A stretch of 26,432 bases of DNA from Crenothrix polyspora (GCA_945903675.1 CAMDOP010000011.1:1-26432), one strand, 5' to 3'; positions 1 to 7,831 are shown, counted from the stretch's first letter. Notes: generated by a model not told the origin, from the letters alone. Numbers and translations: made by a program.

Positions 1-1334
1 TCTTCAGTTTGCTCAGTCGCACAACCCCACGTTAATGCTTGGTCTTGAGTAAAACGTTTACCTAGTTGCCAGGCTATTTGTGCCCTTGCTAACTCCACGC
101 CTAAATAAAAAGCGTGGCTGCCATCGTGTTCTACGTGTAATTGCGGGAATAAATCGAAGGGATCAGTGGCACTATGCAAGCCATCACGATTAAAAATATG
201 TACGCCCTCGCTACTGGTTTGTATGCGAAAGCTAGGGTCGGTGATGTGCTCGGCTAGTTCTTGTATTTCGGTGAGTGTATAAGGAAAAGGTGAGGGCTCA
301 TGCAGTGCCATTAAGCCTGGATTGATATGCTTAGGCAGCGTGTCATGTTCTTTAGCGGCGAATAGAATGCGTCTAGCCAAATCGGCCTCTTTAATAGCTC
401 GACTGGCATGTTTGCTCACTTCAGTCGCCAAGATGCTATTGATGTTAAGTTCAGAACAGATGCCCAGTAATAAGGTATTCATACCTACGGTATCGGCATG
501 AGTCAGCTCAGTAATATTACCCACGCCCATCATCATCTCTATATCGGGATGATTTTTTCTGACTTCATGGTAACGCACGATAGACTGGGTAAAACCAAAA
601 TGCACAGGGTCTAAAATAGGATCGACAATAAAAGCGCGATTCTTAGCCTGTAGTATTTTAATGGCTCTATCCAAGGAGGCTAAATCTTCATGGCTTTCGG
701 GGATGATAATCGGTGTTGCAGCGACTTCATCCGCTATCCAAAGTGTGCTTTCATGCAGACTTAGCATGTAATCTGCTCCTGCTTTACCACCTCTCAATAA
801 ATCATTGGCTTCCAAAGAATCAATACTCACCATAAAGCCGAGTTGTTTCAAGGTGCGAATAATGTCTTCCATGTGGGGAAAGTCGGTGCTAGGTAAGCAG
901 CCGATATCGATGACATCTGCGCCATTTTTTTTATAATAATAGGCGCGTTTAACGACTTCTTCTAAGCTCACATGGGGCGCATCAACAATCTCCGCAAAAA
1001 TCTTAACCTGATAGCGGCTTAAATCGTGTTGTTGGGCGGCTTTACCAAAATACTGTGGTAAGTCTTTAAGTTCTTCGGGACCGCGTGCAATGGGTAAGCC
1101 TAATTTGATCGACAATTCATCGACGTCACCGCGACAGCGTCCAGGTATGATGATGCGATCAGCGGCAAAGGTGTCGGTCAATCGTCTTGCGATCATGTCG
1201 CAGGTCATCAAGGCTGCGACTTTAAGACCTAGCTGATGCACGGTATAGCTAAAGTCTGGCTGCATTTTCTCTAGGATATTGCGTAATTGCTTTTCAGCCA
1301 GCTTACCGGTCAAAAAAAGGATATGTTCACTCAT
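1..1334 (-). CDS. DUF6513 / dihydropteroate synthase-like protein (3' end beyond window)
   Basis: An open frame on the minus strand starts at ATG 1334 and stays open to base 1, about 444 codons, so the C-terminus lies outside. The protein begins MSEHILFLTGKLAEKQLRNI. It has an N-terminal domain of about 150 residues, then a TIM-barrel-like part with KNGADVIDIGCLPSTDF, resembling the pterin-binding DHPS fold, and later VDPILDPVHFGFTQS and MMMGVGNITELTHADT. This matches the DHPS-related proteins that accompany H4MPT genes in methylotrophs. True FolP motifs (NVTPDSF, DPGIGFGK) are absent, so it is not the folate enzyme; the real folP lies at 2310-3140. The start overlaps the stop of the upstream flavoprotein gene by four bases (ATGA), implying translational coupling. 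A role in H4MPT cofactor synthesis is inferred from the family and neighbour; the exact reaction is not known to me. Confidence 0.85.
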   Translation of the reverse strand, partial: MSEHILFLTGKLAEKQLRNILEKMQPDFSYTVHQLGLKVAALMTCDMIARRLTDTFAADRIIIPGRCRGDVDELSIKLGLPIARGPEELKDLPQYFGKAAQQHDLSRYQVKIFAEIVDAPHVSLEEVVKRAYYYKKNGADVIDIGCLPSTDFPHMEDIIRTLKQLGFMVSIDSLEANDLLRGGKAGADYMLSLHESTLWIADEVAATPIIIPESHEDLASLDRAIKILQAKNRAFIVDPILDPVHFGFTQSIVRYHEVRKNHPDIEMMMGVGNITELTHADTVGMNTLLLGICSELNINSILATEVSKHASRAIKEADLARRILFAAKEHDTLPKHINPGLMALHEPSPFPYTLTEIQELAEHITDPSFRIQTSSEGVHIFNRDGLHSATDPFDLFPQLHVEHDGSHAFYLGVELARAQIAWQLGKRFTQDQALTWGCATEQTE

Positions 1335-1900
1335 GAAGCTGAGCTCAAGGCGGGCTCATTGAGCTTAACGAACGCTAGTCTGTTGGTGACAGCTGTTATC
1401 AAGTCATCAACACTTTCGACGACGTGGGTATATTCAAAGCTACGTAACTTATCTGTACCTTCTAGGTCAATTTTGCGTGGATAAACCATTACTGTTTTAT
1501 GTCCGGGGGCGGTGGTTTCCATTTCTGGCGCTATGTCGCAAGGATAAACAATGCTAGGCACCCGGCATTTTCCTGCCTGAGCATATAAATTGCTGACTAA
1601 AGAATCGGCGATGCCCAGTACACATTTAGCGACAGTGTTTGAGGTGACCGGAGCCATGACAAAGGTATGATAATAACCTTTATAAAAATGTCCCACTGGG
1701 GGTGATGAAGCGGTTTTGTCACGATAGACCGGCATTTTTTCACGGATTTCATTCAGATTAAAACCGTACATTTTGATGACTTCTTCTGCTGCCTGACTCA
1801 GATAAAGATCAACATCTTCTAGCGTAAGCAAAAAATTTAAACATTCTTCTATATAATGACCGGAACCGGTTATTGCCCAAGCTAATCGTGGTTTATTCAT
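1331..1900 (-). CDS. DmrB/AfpA-like flavoprotein, probable dihydromethanopterin reductase (H4MPT pathway)
   Basis: This 189-residue protein has the flavin-decarboxylase-like (HFCD/UbiX-type) Rossmann fold. The N-terminal strand and loop read AWAITGSGHY, a central FMN-binding motif reads APVTSNTVAKCVLGIADSL (residues about 83-101), and a PCD motif follows (about 119-121). The family includes archaeal iron-sulfur flavoproteins and DmrB, which reduce dihydromethanopterin to tetrahydromethanopterin. Homologues are common in methanotroph H4MPT clusters. It sits directly upstream of, and overlaps by four bases, the DHPS-like gene, so the two are almost certainly co-translated. The assignment to dihydromethanopterin reduction is inferred from family and context; other HFCD-fold reductases cannot be excluded. 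Confidence 0.8.
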   Translation of the reverse strand: MNKPRLAWAITGSGHYIEECLNFLLTLEDVDLYLSQAAEEVIKMYGFNLNEIREKMPVYRDKTASSPPVGHFYKGYYHTFVMAPVTSNTVAKCVLGIADSLVSNLYAQAGKCRVPSIVYPCDIAPEMETTAPGHKTVMVYPRKIDLEGTDKLRSFEYTHVVESVDDLITAVTNRLAFVKLNEPALSSAS

Positions 1901-1952
1901 GACATGATTCAGATTTGAAAGTAGCGTGCATTATACCCGAATCTCAAACACT

Positions 1953-1971
1953 GACGTTACGCAGTAACGTC
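1953..1971. repeat. Short perfect hairpin at the outer edge of repeat copy 1
   Basis: GACGTTAC and GTAACGTC form 8-bp arms around a GCA loop. It lies at the outer junction of the 246-bp repeat and about 50 bp upstream of the minus-strand flavoprotein gene. The left arm is outside the part shared with copy 2. No T-tract follows, so it is not an evident terminator. Confidence 0.6.
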
Positions 1972-2206
1972 GTTTTACTCTCGTTTGCCGCGCCGAGCAC
2001 CGCAGGTTTTGTTGGGATTAGCCCGAAGGGGCGCGGCATGGATGCTGCGCGTCGGTAGGAGGGCAGGAAGCCCTTTCTACCGACCCCCGACAAAACCGAA
2101 GAGCGCAGGAGAAAGCGGCAACCGAGCCGCCTTTTCTTTGGATACTTTCTAAAGGCTGCGCAAAAGAAAGTATCTCGCCCTCGGGTGCGAATACCCGATT
2201 AAAACA
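1961..2206 (+). repeat. 246-bp structured dispersed repeat, copy 1
   Basis: This stretch recurs in inverted orientation at 4423-4668. I count about 15 differences by eye, roughly 94 percent identity. It contains several hairpins: GTCGGTAG/CTACCGAC arms around a GAGGGC-GCCC core, GATACTTTCT/AGAAAGTATC arms, and CGGGT/ACCCG near its right end. It has no credible reading frame and is GC-richer than its surroundings. It fills most of the gap between the flavoprotein gene and folP. It is probably a dispersed, non-autonomous genomic repeat; whether it is mobile or transcribed cannot be seen. Confidence 0.85.
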
Positions 2207-2309
2207 ACCGTCACGATAGCGACCACATTATTTGTTTTTTTAATCCGATGAATGGCCGGGTAACATCAGCTATATTAGGCCATATAAGGCCACGCACAGG
2301 AGATAAGAC

Positions 2310-3140
2310 ATGTTTAGTTCTACTGATAAACCGCTCATTATGGGAATTTTAAATGTCACACCAGATAGTTTTTCTGATGGTGGAAAATTTACTGACCTCA
2401 ATGTAGCTTTGCAACAAGTCCAGCGTATGCAAGCTGAAGGTGTCGATATTATCGACATCGGTGGCGAATCAACGCGACCAGGCTCAGACCCTGTGCCTCA
2501 AATTGAGCAAATACAGCGGGTGGTGCCTGCCATCACCGCGATACGCGAACAACTAAACTGTACTTTAGCGATGAGTATAGATACTACGTCGAGTGTCGTT
2601 GCTAAGGCCGCCCTTGATGCAGGAGCAACAATTATCAACGATGTTTCTGGAGGCCGTGCTGATCCTGCCATACTGACTTTAGCGGCAATGACTAATACGC
2701 CGATTATTTTAATGCACAGCCTAGGCACACCGAAAACCATGCAAGACCATCCCTATTATGACGATGTCATTGCCGAGGTTGTTGATGCTTTAAAGCAATG
2801 CGTGGCAGCGGCTTTAGCGGCTGGCATCAAAAAAGAAAATATCATGCTAGATCCAGGCATAGGCTTTGGTAAACGTAAGCAAGATAACTTAAGCTTATTG
2901 GCGCATCTCGATGCTTTAGTGGCTTTAGGTTTTCCGGTGTTGTTAGGCGCGAGTCGTAAGCGTTTTATGGGCACACTTTGTGATGTAAACGAGCCTTCGG
3001 AGTTAGTCACTGCAACGGCAGTAACGACTGCCTTAGGCGTAATGGCCGGCGTGCGACTATTTCGTGTCCATGATGTTAAAGAAAATAGACAGGCTGCTGA
3101 TGTGGCTTATGCGATTAAACAAAGTCGGCTACCAATTTAA
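2310..3140 (+). CDS. folP: Dihydropteroate synthase (folate pathway)
   Basis: This 276-residue cytosolic enzyme condenses p-aminobenzoate with dihydropterin pyrophosphate to make dihydropteroate. All FolP signatures are present in order: MGILNVTPDSFSDGG (11-25), DIGGESTRPG (49-58), SIDTT (89-93), IINDVSGG (108-115), DPGIGFGK (181-188) and GASRKRF (213-219). The usual HMxGxPxTMQ loop reads HSLGTPKTMQ (136-145). The start ATG 2310 has an AGGAG ribosome binding site a few bases upstream. The last codons (RLPI and stop) fall inside the end of a decayed MITE-like repeat at 3127-3254, so the native C-terminus may have been replaced. Unlike many gammaproteobacteria, no ftsH or glmM is adjacent. It lies near the DHPS-like H4MPT gene, giving the region a pterin theme. 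Confidence 0.95.
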   Translation: MFSSTDKPLIMGILNVTPDSFSDGGKFTDLNVALQQVQRMQAEGVDIIDIGGESTRPGSDPVPQIEQIQRVVPAITAIREQLNCTLAMSIDTTSSVVAKAALDAGATIINDVSGGRADPAILTLAAMTNTPIILMHSLGTPKTMQDHPYYDDVIAEVVDALKQCVAAALAAGIKKENIMLDPGIGFGKRKQDNLSLLAHLDALVALGFPVLLGASRKRFMGTLCDVNEPSELVTATAVTTALGVMAGVRLFRVHDVKENRQAADVAYAIKQSRLPI

Positions 3141-3254
3141 GACGGAGCAGTTTAGCTTAATCGTTCACTTTTAGACACCGCTCTCCTAAGCGCAGACAAA
3201 GGGCGAAAGGTTAAGGGTTAAGCCTAGTATCTGTAACGCCTTAAGTTGCTAGCC
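3127..3254. repeat. Decayed MITE-like element overlapping the folP 3' end
   Basis: The left end GGCTACCAATTTAAG (3127-3141) and right end CGCCTTAAGTTGCTAGCC (3237-3254) are degenerate versions of the terminal repeats of the intact element at 3435-3580. The left end lies inside folP and provides its stop codon. No matching target duplication is visible, and the interior differs from the intact element. The right half overlaps another inverted repeat, suggesting nested insertions. Confidence 0.6.
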
Positions 3255-3295
3255 TCCTAGACTTAATCTTTCGCCCTGAACCTTTTGTCTGGGCT
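3189..3295. repeat. Long imperfect inverted repeat between folP and the DUF5765 gene
   Basis: The left arm (3189-3215) carries CAGACAAA then GGGCGAAAG-TTAAG. The right arm (3262-3295) carries the complement in reverse, with a 7-base insertion. The structure could fold as a long hairpin in RNA. It interleaves with the decayed MITE ends, so it is probably a separate small element or its remnant. There is no T-run after it, so a terminator role for folP is unsupported. Confidence 0.55.
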
Positions 3296-3323
3296 GAAAC
3301 TATCCCTTGCATTATTTGTGGTT

Positions 3324-3373
3324 GCTAGCCCTGTCGGTCGATGGCATGATAGCCGAACACAGGGGCTAGTAGT
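3324..3373. repeat. Imperfect hairpin in the folP-DUF5765 gap
   Basis: CTAGCCCTGT and ACAGGGGCTAG form arms, with one bulged base, around a loop of about 30 bases. It could help end folP transcripts or be another repeat remnant. No strong T-tract follows. Confidence 0.3.
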
Positions 3374-3426
3374 CTTAAGCTGACATTCATCATCTAGGCA
3401 CTTAGTCTCTGAAAACACTACTTTTA

Positions 3427-3588
3427 AAATAATCGGCTACCAACTTAAGGCGCGACAGTTGTAGGTCGGGCACATGCTTTTCCTGCCCGACAATGACGAC
3501 TATTGAATGCCATTGTCGGGCGACTATAAAGCCGTCACCCGACCTACGCGACCGCTTTGTAACGCCTTAAGTTGGTAGCCAAATAATC
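3427..3588. mobile_element. Intact MITE with 18-bp terminal inverted repeats and 8-bp target duplication
   Basis: The element spans 3435-3580 (146 bp). Its ends GGCTACCAACTTAAGGCG (3435-3452) and CGCCTTAAGTTGGTAGCC (3563-3580) are perfect inverted copies. It is flanked by the direct repeat AAATAATC (3427-3434 and 3581-3588), the mark of a transposition event. Inside, two further inverted pairs are nested: GTAGGTCGGG/CCCGACCTAC (3461-3470, 3538-3547) and GCCCGACAATG/CATTGTCGGGC (3485-3495, 3511-3521). There is no open frame, so it must be moved in trans. It ends 12 bases before the start of the DUF5765 gene. Confidence 0.85.
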
Positions 3589-3600
3589 AGAGCAGACCTT

Positions 3601-4368
3601 ATGTGTTGGAGTGGCGAAGCATCAGCAGTATTAGCGACCATTGGTTTATCCAGTACCGCTTATTTTTTCTATAAAAAAGAACCCGCAGCCTTATGTTATG
3701 CCTTAGGCTTCTTCTCCTTAATGGAGCTTTTGCAAGCTTATACCTACACGGTGATTGATGATTGCGCTAATCCGGGGAATCAAATAGCGACACTGTTAGG
3801 CTATATCCATATTGCTTTCCAGCCCTTTTTTGTTAATGCCGTATCCTTGTATTTTATTCCCGAAAAAGTCAGAAACAAGATTGCTCCCTTTGTGTATTTT
3901 GTGTGTTTAATTGCTACGGTATGCCTACTGTTACGGCTTTATCCTTTTGAATGGGCGCCTTTTTGTTACGAAGTTAAAACTCGACTTGTACTGTTTAGCC
4001 ATTATGCAGAATCTTTTACGATGCCATTTTGTGGGCGAAGAATTTGCTCCTTATCCGGTGATTGGCATATCGCCTGGGAAATACCCGCGACGGCTAATAT
4101 TATGTTATTTAATATGTATGTGGTCGCCACCTTTTTAATGCCTATCTTATATGGCTCATGGCGAATGACGACTTACCATATTCTGACCGGCCCCTTGCTG
4201 GCTTGGCTAACGACGAGTAACCCCAATGAATGGGCGGCCGTGTGGTGTTTATATTCGATAGGCTTGTTGCTCATTTTGGTAAAAACCCCGATACGGCGTT
4301 ATTTACATGTGCAGCATTGGTTCTGGTGGCGCTTTGTGGTCAAGCTTGATGACAAGTCTAGTACTTAG
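3601..4368 (+). CDS. DUF5765 family multi-pass membrane protein
   Basis: This 255-residue integral membrane protein has about seven hydrophobic segments (near residues 5-24, 32-50, 62-84, 93-113, 162-184, 192-205 and 212-229). The start MCWSGEASA is characteristic of the family, which supports ATG 3601 although the ribosome binding site is weak. Conserved-looking motifs include SLMELLQAYTYTVIDDC (39-55) and GNQIATLLGYIHIAFQPFF (59-77). The family has no assigned function known to me. A MITE target duplication ends at 3588, so any promoter must lie in or before that element, or transcription comes from folP. The gene sits with folP inside the pair of inverted 246-bp repeats. Confidence 0.75.
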   Translation: MCWSGEASAVLATIGLSSTAYFFYKKEPAALCYALGFFSLMELLQAYTYTVIDDCANPGNQIATLLGYIHIAFQPFFVNAVSLYFIPEKVRNKIAPFVYFVCLIATVCLLLRLYPFEWAPFCYEVKTRLVLFSHYAESFTMPFCGRRICSLSGDWHIAWEIPATANIMLFNMYVVATFLMPILYGSWRMTTYHILTGPLLAWLTTSNPNEWAAVWCLYSIGLLLILVKTPIRRYLHVQHWFWWRFVVKLDDKSST

Positions 4369-4422
4369 TTAGCTGATGTTACGCACATAGTGAGTATTTT
4401 GTTTTTGTATTGCTAATGCGAC

Positions 4423-4668
4423 TGTTTTAATCGGGTTCTCGCACCCGAAGGCGAGATACTTTCTTTTGCGCAGCCTTTAGAAAGTATCCAAAGAAAAGGC
4501 GGCTCGATTGCCGCTTCTTCCTGCGCTTCTCGGTTTTGTTGGGGGTCGGTAGAGAGGGCTTCCTGCCCTCCTACCGACGCGAGGCATTCATGCCGCGTCC
4601 CTTCGGGCTAATCCCGACAAAACCTGCGGTGCTCGGCGCGGCAAACGAGAGTAAAACGACGTTATTGC
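4423..4668 (-). repeat. 246-bp structured dispersed repeat, copy 2 (inverted)
   Basis: This is the reverse-complement copy of 1961-2206, about 94 percent identical by eye, with the same internal hairpins. Its outer end overlaps the last codon and stop (TAA at 4662-4664) of the minus-strand kinase gene, so the element abuts or supplies that gene's 3' end. It may act as an intergenic barrier between the converging DUF5765 and kinase genes. The gap 4369-4422 holds nothing else recognisable. Confidence 0.85.
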
Positions 4669-6242
4669 GAAACATCAGTTAATAGTTGGTGATGGTCGTT
4701 TGTCAGTAAAGCCTCTAAAACCTTATCGGTTTGGCTATTAACGGCAATGACAAAGTCTAGTTCGTCAATAGTCAGTGCTTGTGCCCATTGTCGTTGATAG
4801 TCTAAGACCTCTAGCGTGGCTTCTGAAGCATCGCCTTGCCGAAGCTTTATACGTTCACAGAGTGTTTCATAAGAGGCTTGCACATCAATAATGATAAAGT
4901 CGCAGTTACATTCAGAGGCCAGTTTCTTAAAGAGCTGGCGTTGTTTAAGCTCAAGAAAAGTCGCATCGACTATCACAGAAAAACCCGCTTTTAAAATGTC
5001 TTTGGCACATTCTGCAAGGTAGTCATAAGTCTTTTGGCTGGCTTCTGGTGTATAAAGCCCATGGTTTAAAGTACTGGCAGAATGTTGCTCTGCCAAATAG
5101 CCGAATATGCGCTTACGCTCTATATCTCCACGCAGATGGATGGCACTTAGACTTGCTGCCAGCTCTGCCATCAGTGTTGATTTACCAGAGCCTGAATAAC
5201 CATGGCTAATGATGAGTTTTACAGGTGTAGGCTGGGTGAAGCGCTCGGCCAGACCTATAAAGTCTTGGTATTTTAAACAGGGAGGTAAAGGCTTGTTGTC
5301 AGTATTTTGTTGGGACTGTCGTAATAAGGCTACTTTGGCAGAGATTAGGGCGCGATAAACCAGATAATAGCGTAACAAAGAGACGCCCTGATAATCACCG
5401 GTCAATTGCAGATAGCGGTTGAGTAAGCGAAAAGTCAGTGGCTGTTCATGCACATAGAGTAGGTCTATCAGCACAAAAGCGACTTCACTAATGACATCGA
5501 TCCAGCGTAGTAAAGGATTAAATTCCAGGCTATCAAATAAAGTGACTTTGCCGTTAATTAGCGTCATATTGCTTAAATGTAAGTCTCCATGGCATTCGCG
5601 TATATAACCTTGTTGTTTGCGTTGCGTCATCATGTCGGCTTTAGTCTGCCATTCTTGCTGCCCCCAGTTTTCAAGCGCCTGCAGTTGCTGTTGCAGCTTG
5701 GGATCCGTTAATAGCGCATTGATAGGCGCAAAATTTTCTTTAAACCAATAGTTGATGTCATCGCTACAACCATAGGGCGTGGCAAGATTAGCGACAGCGA
5801 TGTTTTGATGAAATTTGGCCAGTATTTCGCTAAGTTGATCTATTTCAGCAGGGCTTAATCGTTTGCTGGCTGCAAGCTCGCTCAGCGTGAGTCCTGCTGG
5901 AAACTGACGCATTTTAACGGCATAGTCTAGAATCTCTCCGGTACCCTCCATCTTTGGATCATCTACTGTGCCGGTAATGGGTACTACTGCCAGATAGAGG
6001 TCAGCAGCCAAACGCTTATTAAGCCGGAGTTCTTCATAACAGAAATAACGTCGTTGTTCTAGGGTAGAAAAATCCAGAAAGCCAAAGTTTAGTGGTTTTT
6101 TAATTTTATAGGCATAGGAGCCAGTCAACAATATCCAGGAAATATGGGTTTCAATGACGCTGATCGAGCTGACTTCATGTTGATACGCTTCGGCCTTAGA
6201 CAAGGCCTTAATTAAACTAAGGCCATTATGTTGACTATTCAT
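4662..6242 (-). CDS. Fusion of aminoglycoside-phosphotransferase-like kinase and P-loop (zeta-toxin/gluconokinase-like) ATPase domain
   Basis: The protein has 526 residues from ATG 6242; a TTG four codons upstream is less likely because a GGAA motif precedes the ATG. The N-terminal half is a choline/aminoglycoside kinase-like domain with HGDLHLSNM (218-226) and an FDSLEFN metal-binding segment (236-242). The C-terminal half is a P-loop kinase with a Walker A motif GYSGSGKST (348-356), followed by RGDIERKR (371-378) and FSVIVDATFL. This two-domain layout is the COG2187/COG0645 type. Members are widespread and are sometimes annotated as resistance kinases, but their natural substrate is not established. 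The final codons overlap a repeat element. Confidence 0.8.
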   Translation of the reverse strand: MNSQHNGLSLIKALSKAEAYQHEVSSISVIETHISWILLTGSYAYKIKKPLNFGFLDFSTLEQRRYFCYEELRLNKRLAADLYLAVVPITGTVDDPKMEGTGEILDYAVKMRQFPAGLTLSELAASKRLSPAEIDQLSEILAKFHQNIAVANLATPYGCSDDINYWFKENFAPINALLTDPKLQQQLQALENWGQQEWQTKADMMTQRKQQGYIRECHGDLHLSNMTLINGKVTLFDSLEFNPLLRWIDVISEVAFVLIDLLYVHEQPLTFRLLNRYLQLTGDYQGVSLLRYYLVYRALISAKVALLRQSQQNTDNKPLPPCLKYQDFIGLAERFTQPTPVKLIISHGYSGSGKSTLMAELAASLSAIHLRGDIERKRIFGYLAEQHSASTLNHGLYTPEASQKTYDYLAECAKDILKAGFSVIVDATFLELKQRQLFKKLASECNCDFIIIDVQASYETLCERIKLRQGDASEATLEVLDYQRQWAQALTIDELDFVIAVNSQTDKVLEALLTNDHHQLLTDVSQ

Positions 6243-6281
6243 GTTACATTCCAAAAGTCATATCGTCATAGGAGTAAAGTG

Positions 6282-6330
6282 AGGTGCCTGGCCTAGTCTC
6301 ATGTTTGATAGCGACTCAAGGCAGGCACCT
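6282..6330. repeat. Hairpin between two minus-strand genes
   Basis: AGGTGCCTGGCCT (6282-6294) pairs with AGGCAGGCACCT (6319-6330), with one bulge and a 24-base loop. It lies between the stop of the hypothetical gene at 6373 and the start of the kinase at 6242. No T-run follows in either direction. It could separate the two transcripts or be a short repeat. Confidence 0.4.
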
Positions 6331-6372
6331 GCACTTAGCGATAGCGCATTATGATTTCAAGTTTAAGCCATT

Positions 6373-7005
6373 TCAAGGTACTATTTTTTCAACTGGCGTA
6401 GAAAAATTATAAATATCCATTTTATTGGCTTCAGCACTGATAGCGGCGGCTTTATATACATATTTAGTTTCGCTTTTTAGATGTGTCAATGTACCTTTTG
6501 ATGAAGATAAGGTTTTGTTAAACCATTCATTATTGTCTACTGGAGCCGGTACCGGCGCATATAAAACGATATAGCCAGAGGCTTTGGGTATGGGTGATAT
6601 TTCTATACCCATTTCTCCGGGATTTTCACCGTAATGCATGGTGAGTACCGGAGCCTCTAAAATACCAATGGGCTCAGGCAGTTTTGACAAAGGAAAGCCA
6701 GAGCTTTGTAGCTTAAGCAGGTCACCGTCAGCCATGAGATTAACATAAGCGCCTAGCCTAGAAAGGTCATTTTCTAAAGTTAAGCGATAGGCATTTTTAG
6801 TGGCAGTATCTGCTTTGCTACCGCTCTGAGTTTGAATTAAGGCGTTAGAATAAGCATCTATGGCCGCTTGTAGATCGCTTAAGGAGATAGTTGGGTTACC
6901 AAAGTTGAGATTGTTAGTCATTTTATTAGTAATAGCTTGGGCTGCATCGGCTAGTTCGTGGTCTCTAGTTTTAACAAAGCTGATGATGGCTTTTTGAGTT
7001 TTCAT
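6373..7005 (-). CDS. Hypothetical protein with N-terminal helical region and C-terminal fibronectin-III-like domain
   Basis: This 210-residue protein has no signal peptide or membrane segment. The first 100 residues are alanine- and asparagine-rich and look helical (ISLSDLQAAIDAYSNAL, ENDLSRLGAYVNLMADGD). Then comes SSGFPLSKLPEPIGILEAP, a motif I associate with small uncharacterised bacterial proteins that carry a C-terminal fibronectin-III-like beta-sandwich. The remainder (EISPIPKASGYIVLYAP, LKSETKYVYKAAAIS) fits such a beta domain. An AAGG ribosome binding site precedes ATG 7005. Function is unknown. The gene stands alone beside the large non-coding stretch. Confidence 0.6.
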   Translation of the reverse strand: MKTQKAIISFVKTRDHELADAAQAITNKMTNNLNFGNPTISLSDLQAAIDAYSNALIQTQSGSKADTATKNAYRLTLENDLSRLGAYVNLMADGDLLKLQSSGFPLSKLPEPIGILEAPVLTMHYGENPGEMGIEISPIPKASGYIVLYAPVPAPVDNNEWFNKTLSSSKGTLTHLKSETKYVYKAAAISAEANKMDIYNFSTPVEKIVP

Positions 7006-7831
7006 ATTGTTATACCTTGCTCGAAAATCGAACGTTATGAGTTATGAAAGTCGTTTAAGGCTAGTGTCTCTACTAAGTAGAAGTCTAGTTATTTTCGACT
7101 AATGAATAAATGTAGAACTATACTAAGATAAGCTGTAATGCTGCCTATGGAGTGAGGTCATAGGTCTTTTATAGCGAGTGGTAACGGTGTTTTTTTGAGG
7201 ATGTCTCTAATAGTTATAGCGACCATAGTGCATGAGTTATGGCCGCCGTGGTCTATAGTAACTGCAATTTATGGTAGCGTCTATACTACGTCGCTATTTA
7301 AATATTGAGTGCTGCTTATATGGCATTAAGCCATTGCTTACGTTCAGGGTCAAAAGGCTTTTAGTGCTTTAAGTCATACTGGGACAACGATCACCGATTT
7401 ACTCTAATGTAAGGCGTATTTAAAGCAAGCAAGATAAGCTTTTCTAAGCTCAGGGTCATTGGTTGGGGGTAATCTTAGTTGATTGAGTTTAGATTTAAGA
7501 ACAATGCTCTGGAATCGATCAGGCGTTATTCAAAATGGATAGGGCTGTCTTTAGGTTAGGTAGGATTATCTTTAGCTTATAGGTAGTGGTCTCTTACGTA
7601 AAGAAAACCAGCATTGCTGTATAGAAGACTTACTTTAAGCATTGTTAAGTGACTCTGCACTATAGTCGATTTTTTTTGCGGCAAAGAAAATCATACCTAG
7701 TAAAGATAGCATCAATCCTATAACAAAAAATAGACTATCTAAAACGCTTTAACGCCTAGCCACGGCTGTTATTTTTACAACTTGTAAAGGTTCCCTGTCA
7801 TGAGCTTTGTGTCAGCATATGCATCGTTTAT
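7006..7831. other. Non-coding stretch before the tandem repeats
   Basis: About 820 bases of AT-rich sequence contain no convincing gene apart from one very short possible membrane peptide (7635-7712). I see no RNA gene, IS end or clear promoter. It may include the promoter of the minus-strand hypothetical gene and decayed sequence. Confidence 0.5.
7635..7712 (-). CDS. Possible 25-residue single-span membrane peptide, or gene remnant
   Basis: ATG 7712 opens a 25-codon frame. Its first half is strongly hydrophobic (MLSLLGMIFFAAKK) and is followed by a short polar tail (IDYSAESLNNA). AGGA lies five bases upstream. The frame also reads hydrophobic residues (LDSLFFVIGL) upstream of the ATG, back to a TAA, so this may be the tail of a decayed membrane protein rather than a functional small one. 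Nothing else supports it. Confidence 0.2.
   Translation of the reverse strand: MLSLLGMIFFAAKKIDYSAESLNNA

Noticed and set aside
1287..1484. A 65-codon plus-strand frame across the junction of the first two genes
   Set aside because: It is antisense to two well-supported genes that overlap by four bases, and it matches no family I recognise.
4378..4391. The 14-mer GTTACGCACATAGT, also found in both tandem repeat units (7984-7997, 8431-8444)
   Set aside because: One chance 14-base match is expected in a window of this size, and no flanking similarity extends it.
4662..6242. An antibiotic-resistance kinase
   Set aside because: The aminoglycoside-phosphotransferase-like domain is fused to a P-loop kinase as in a widespread chromosomal family; nothing links it to drug resistance.
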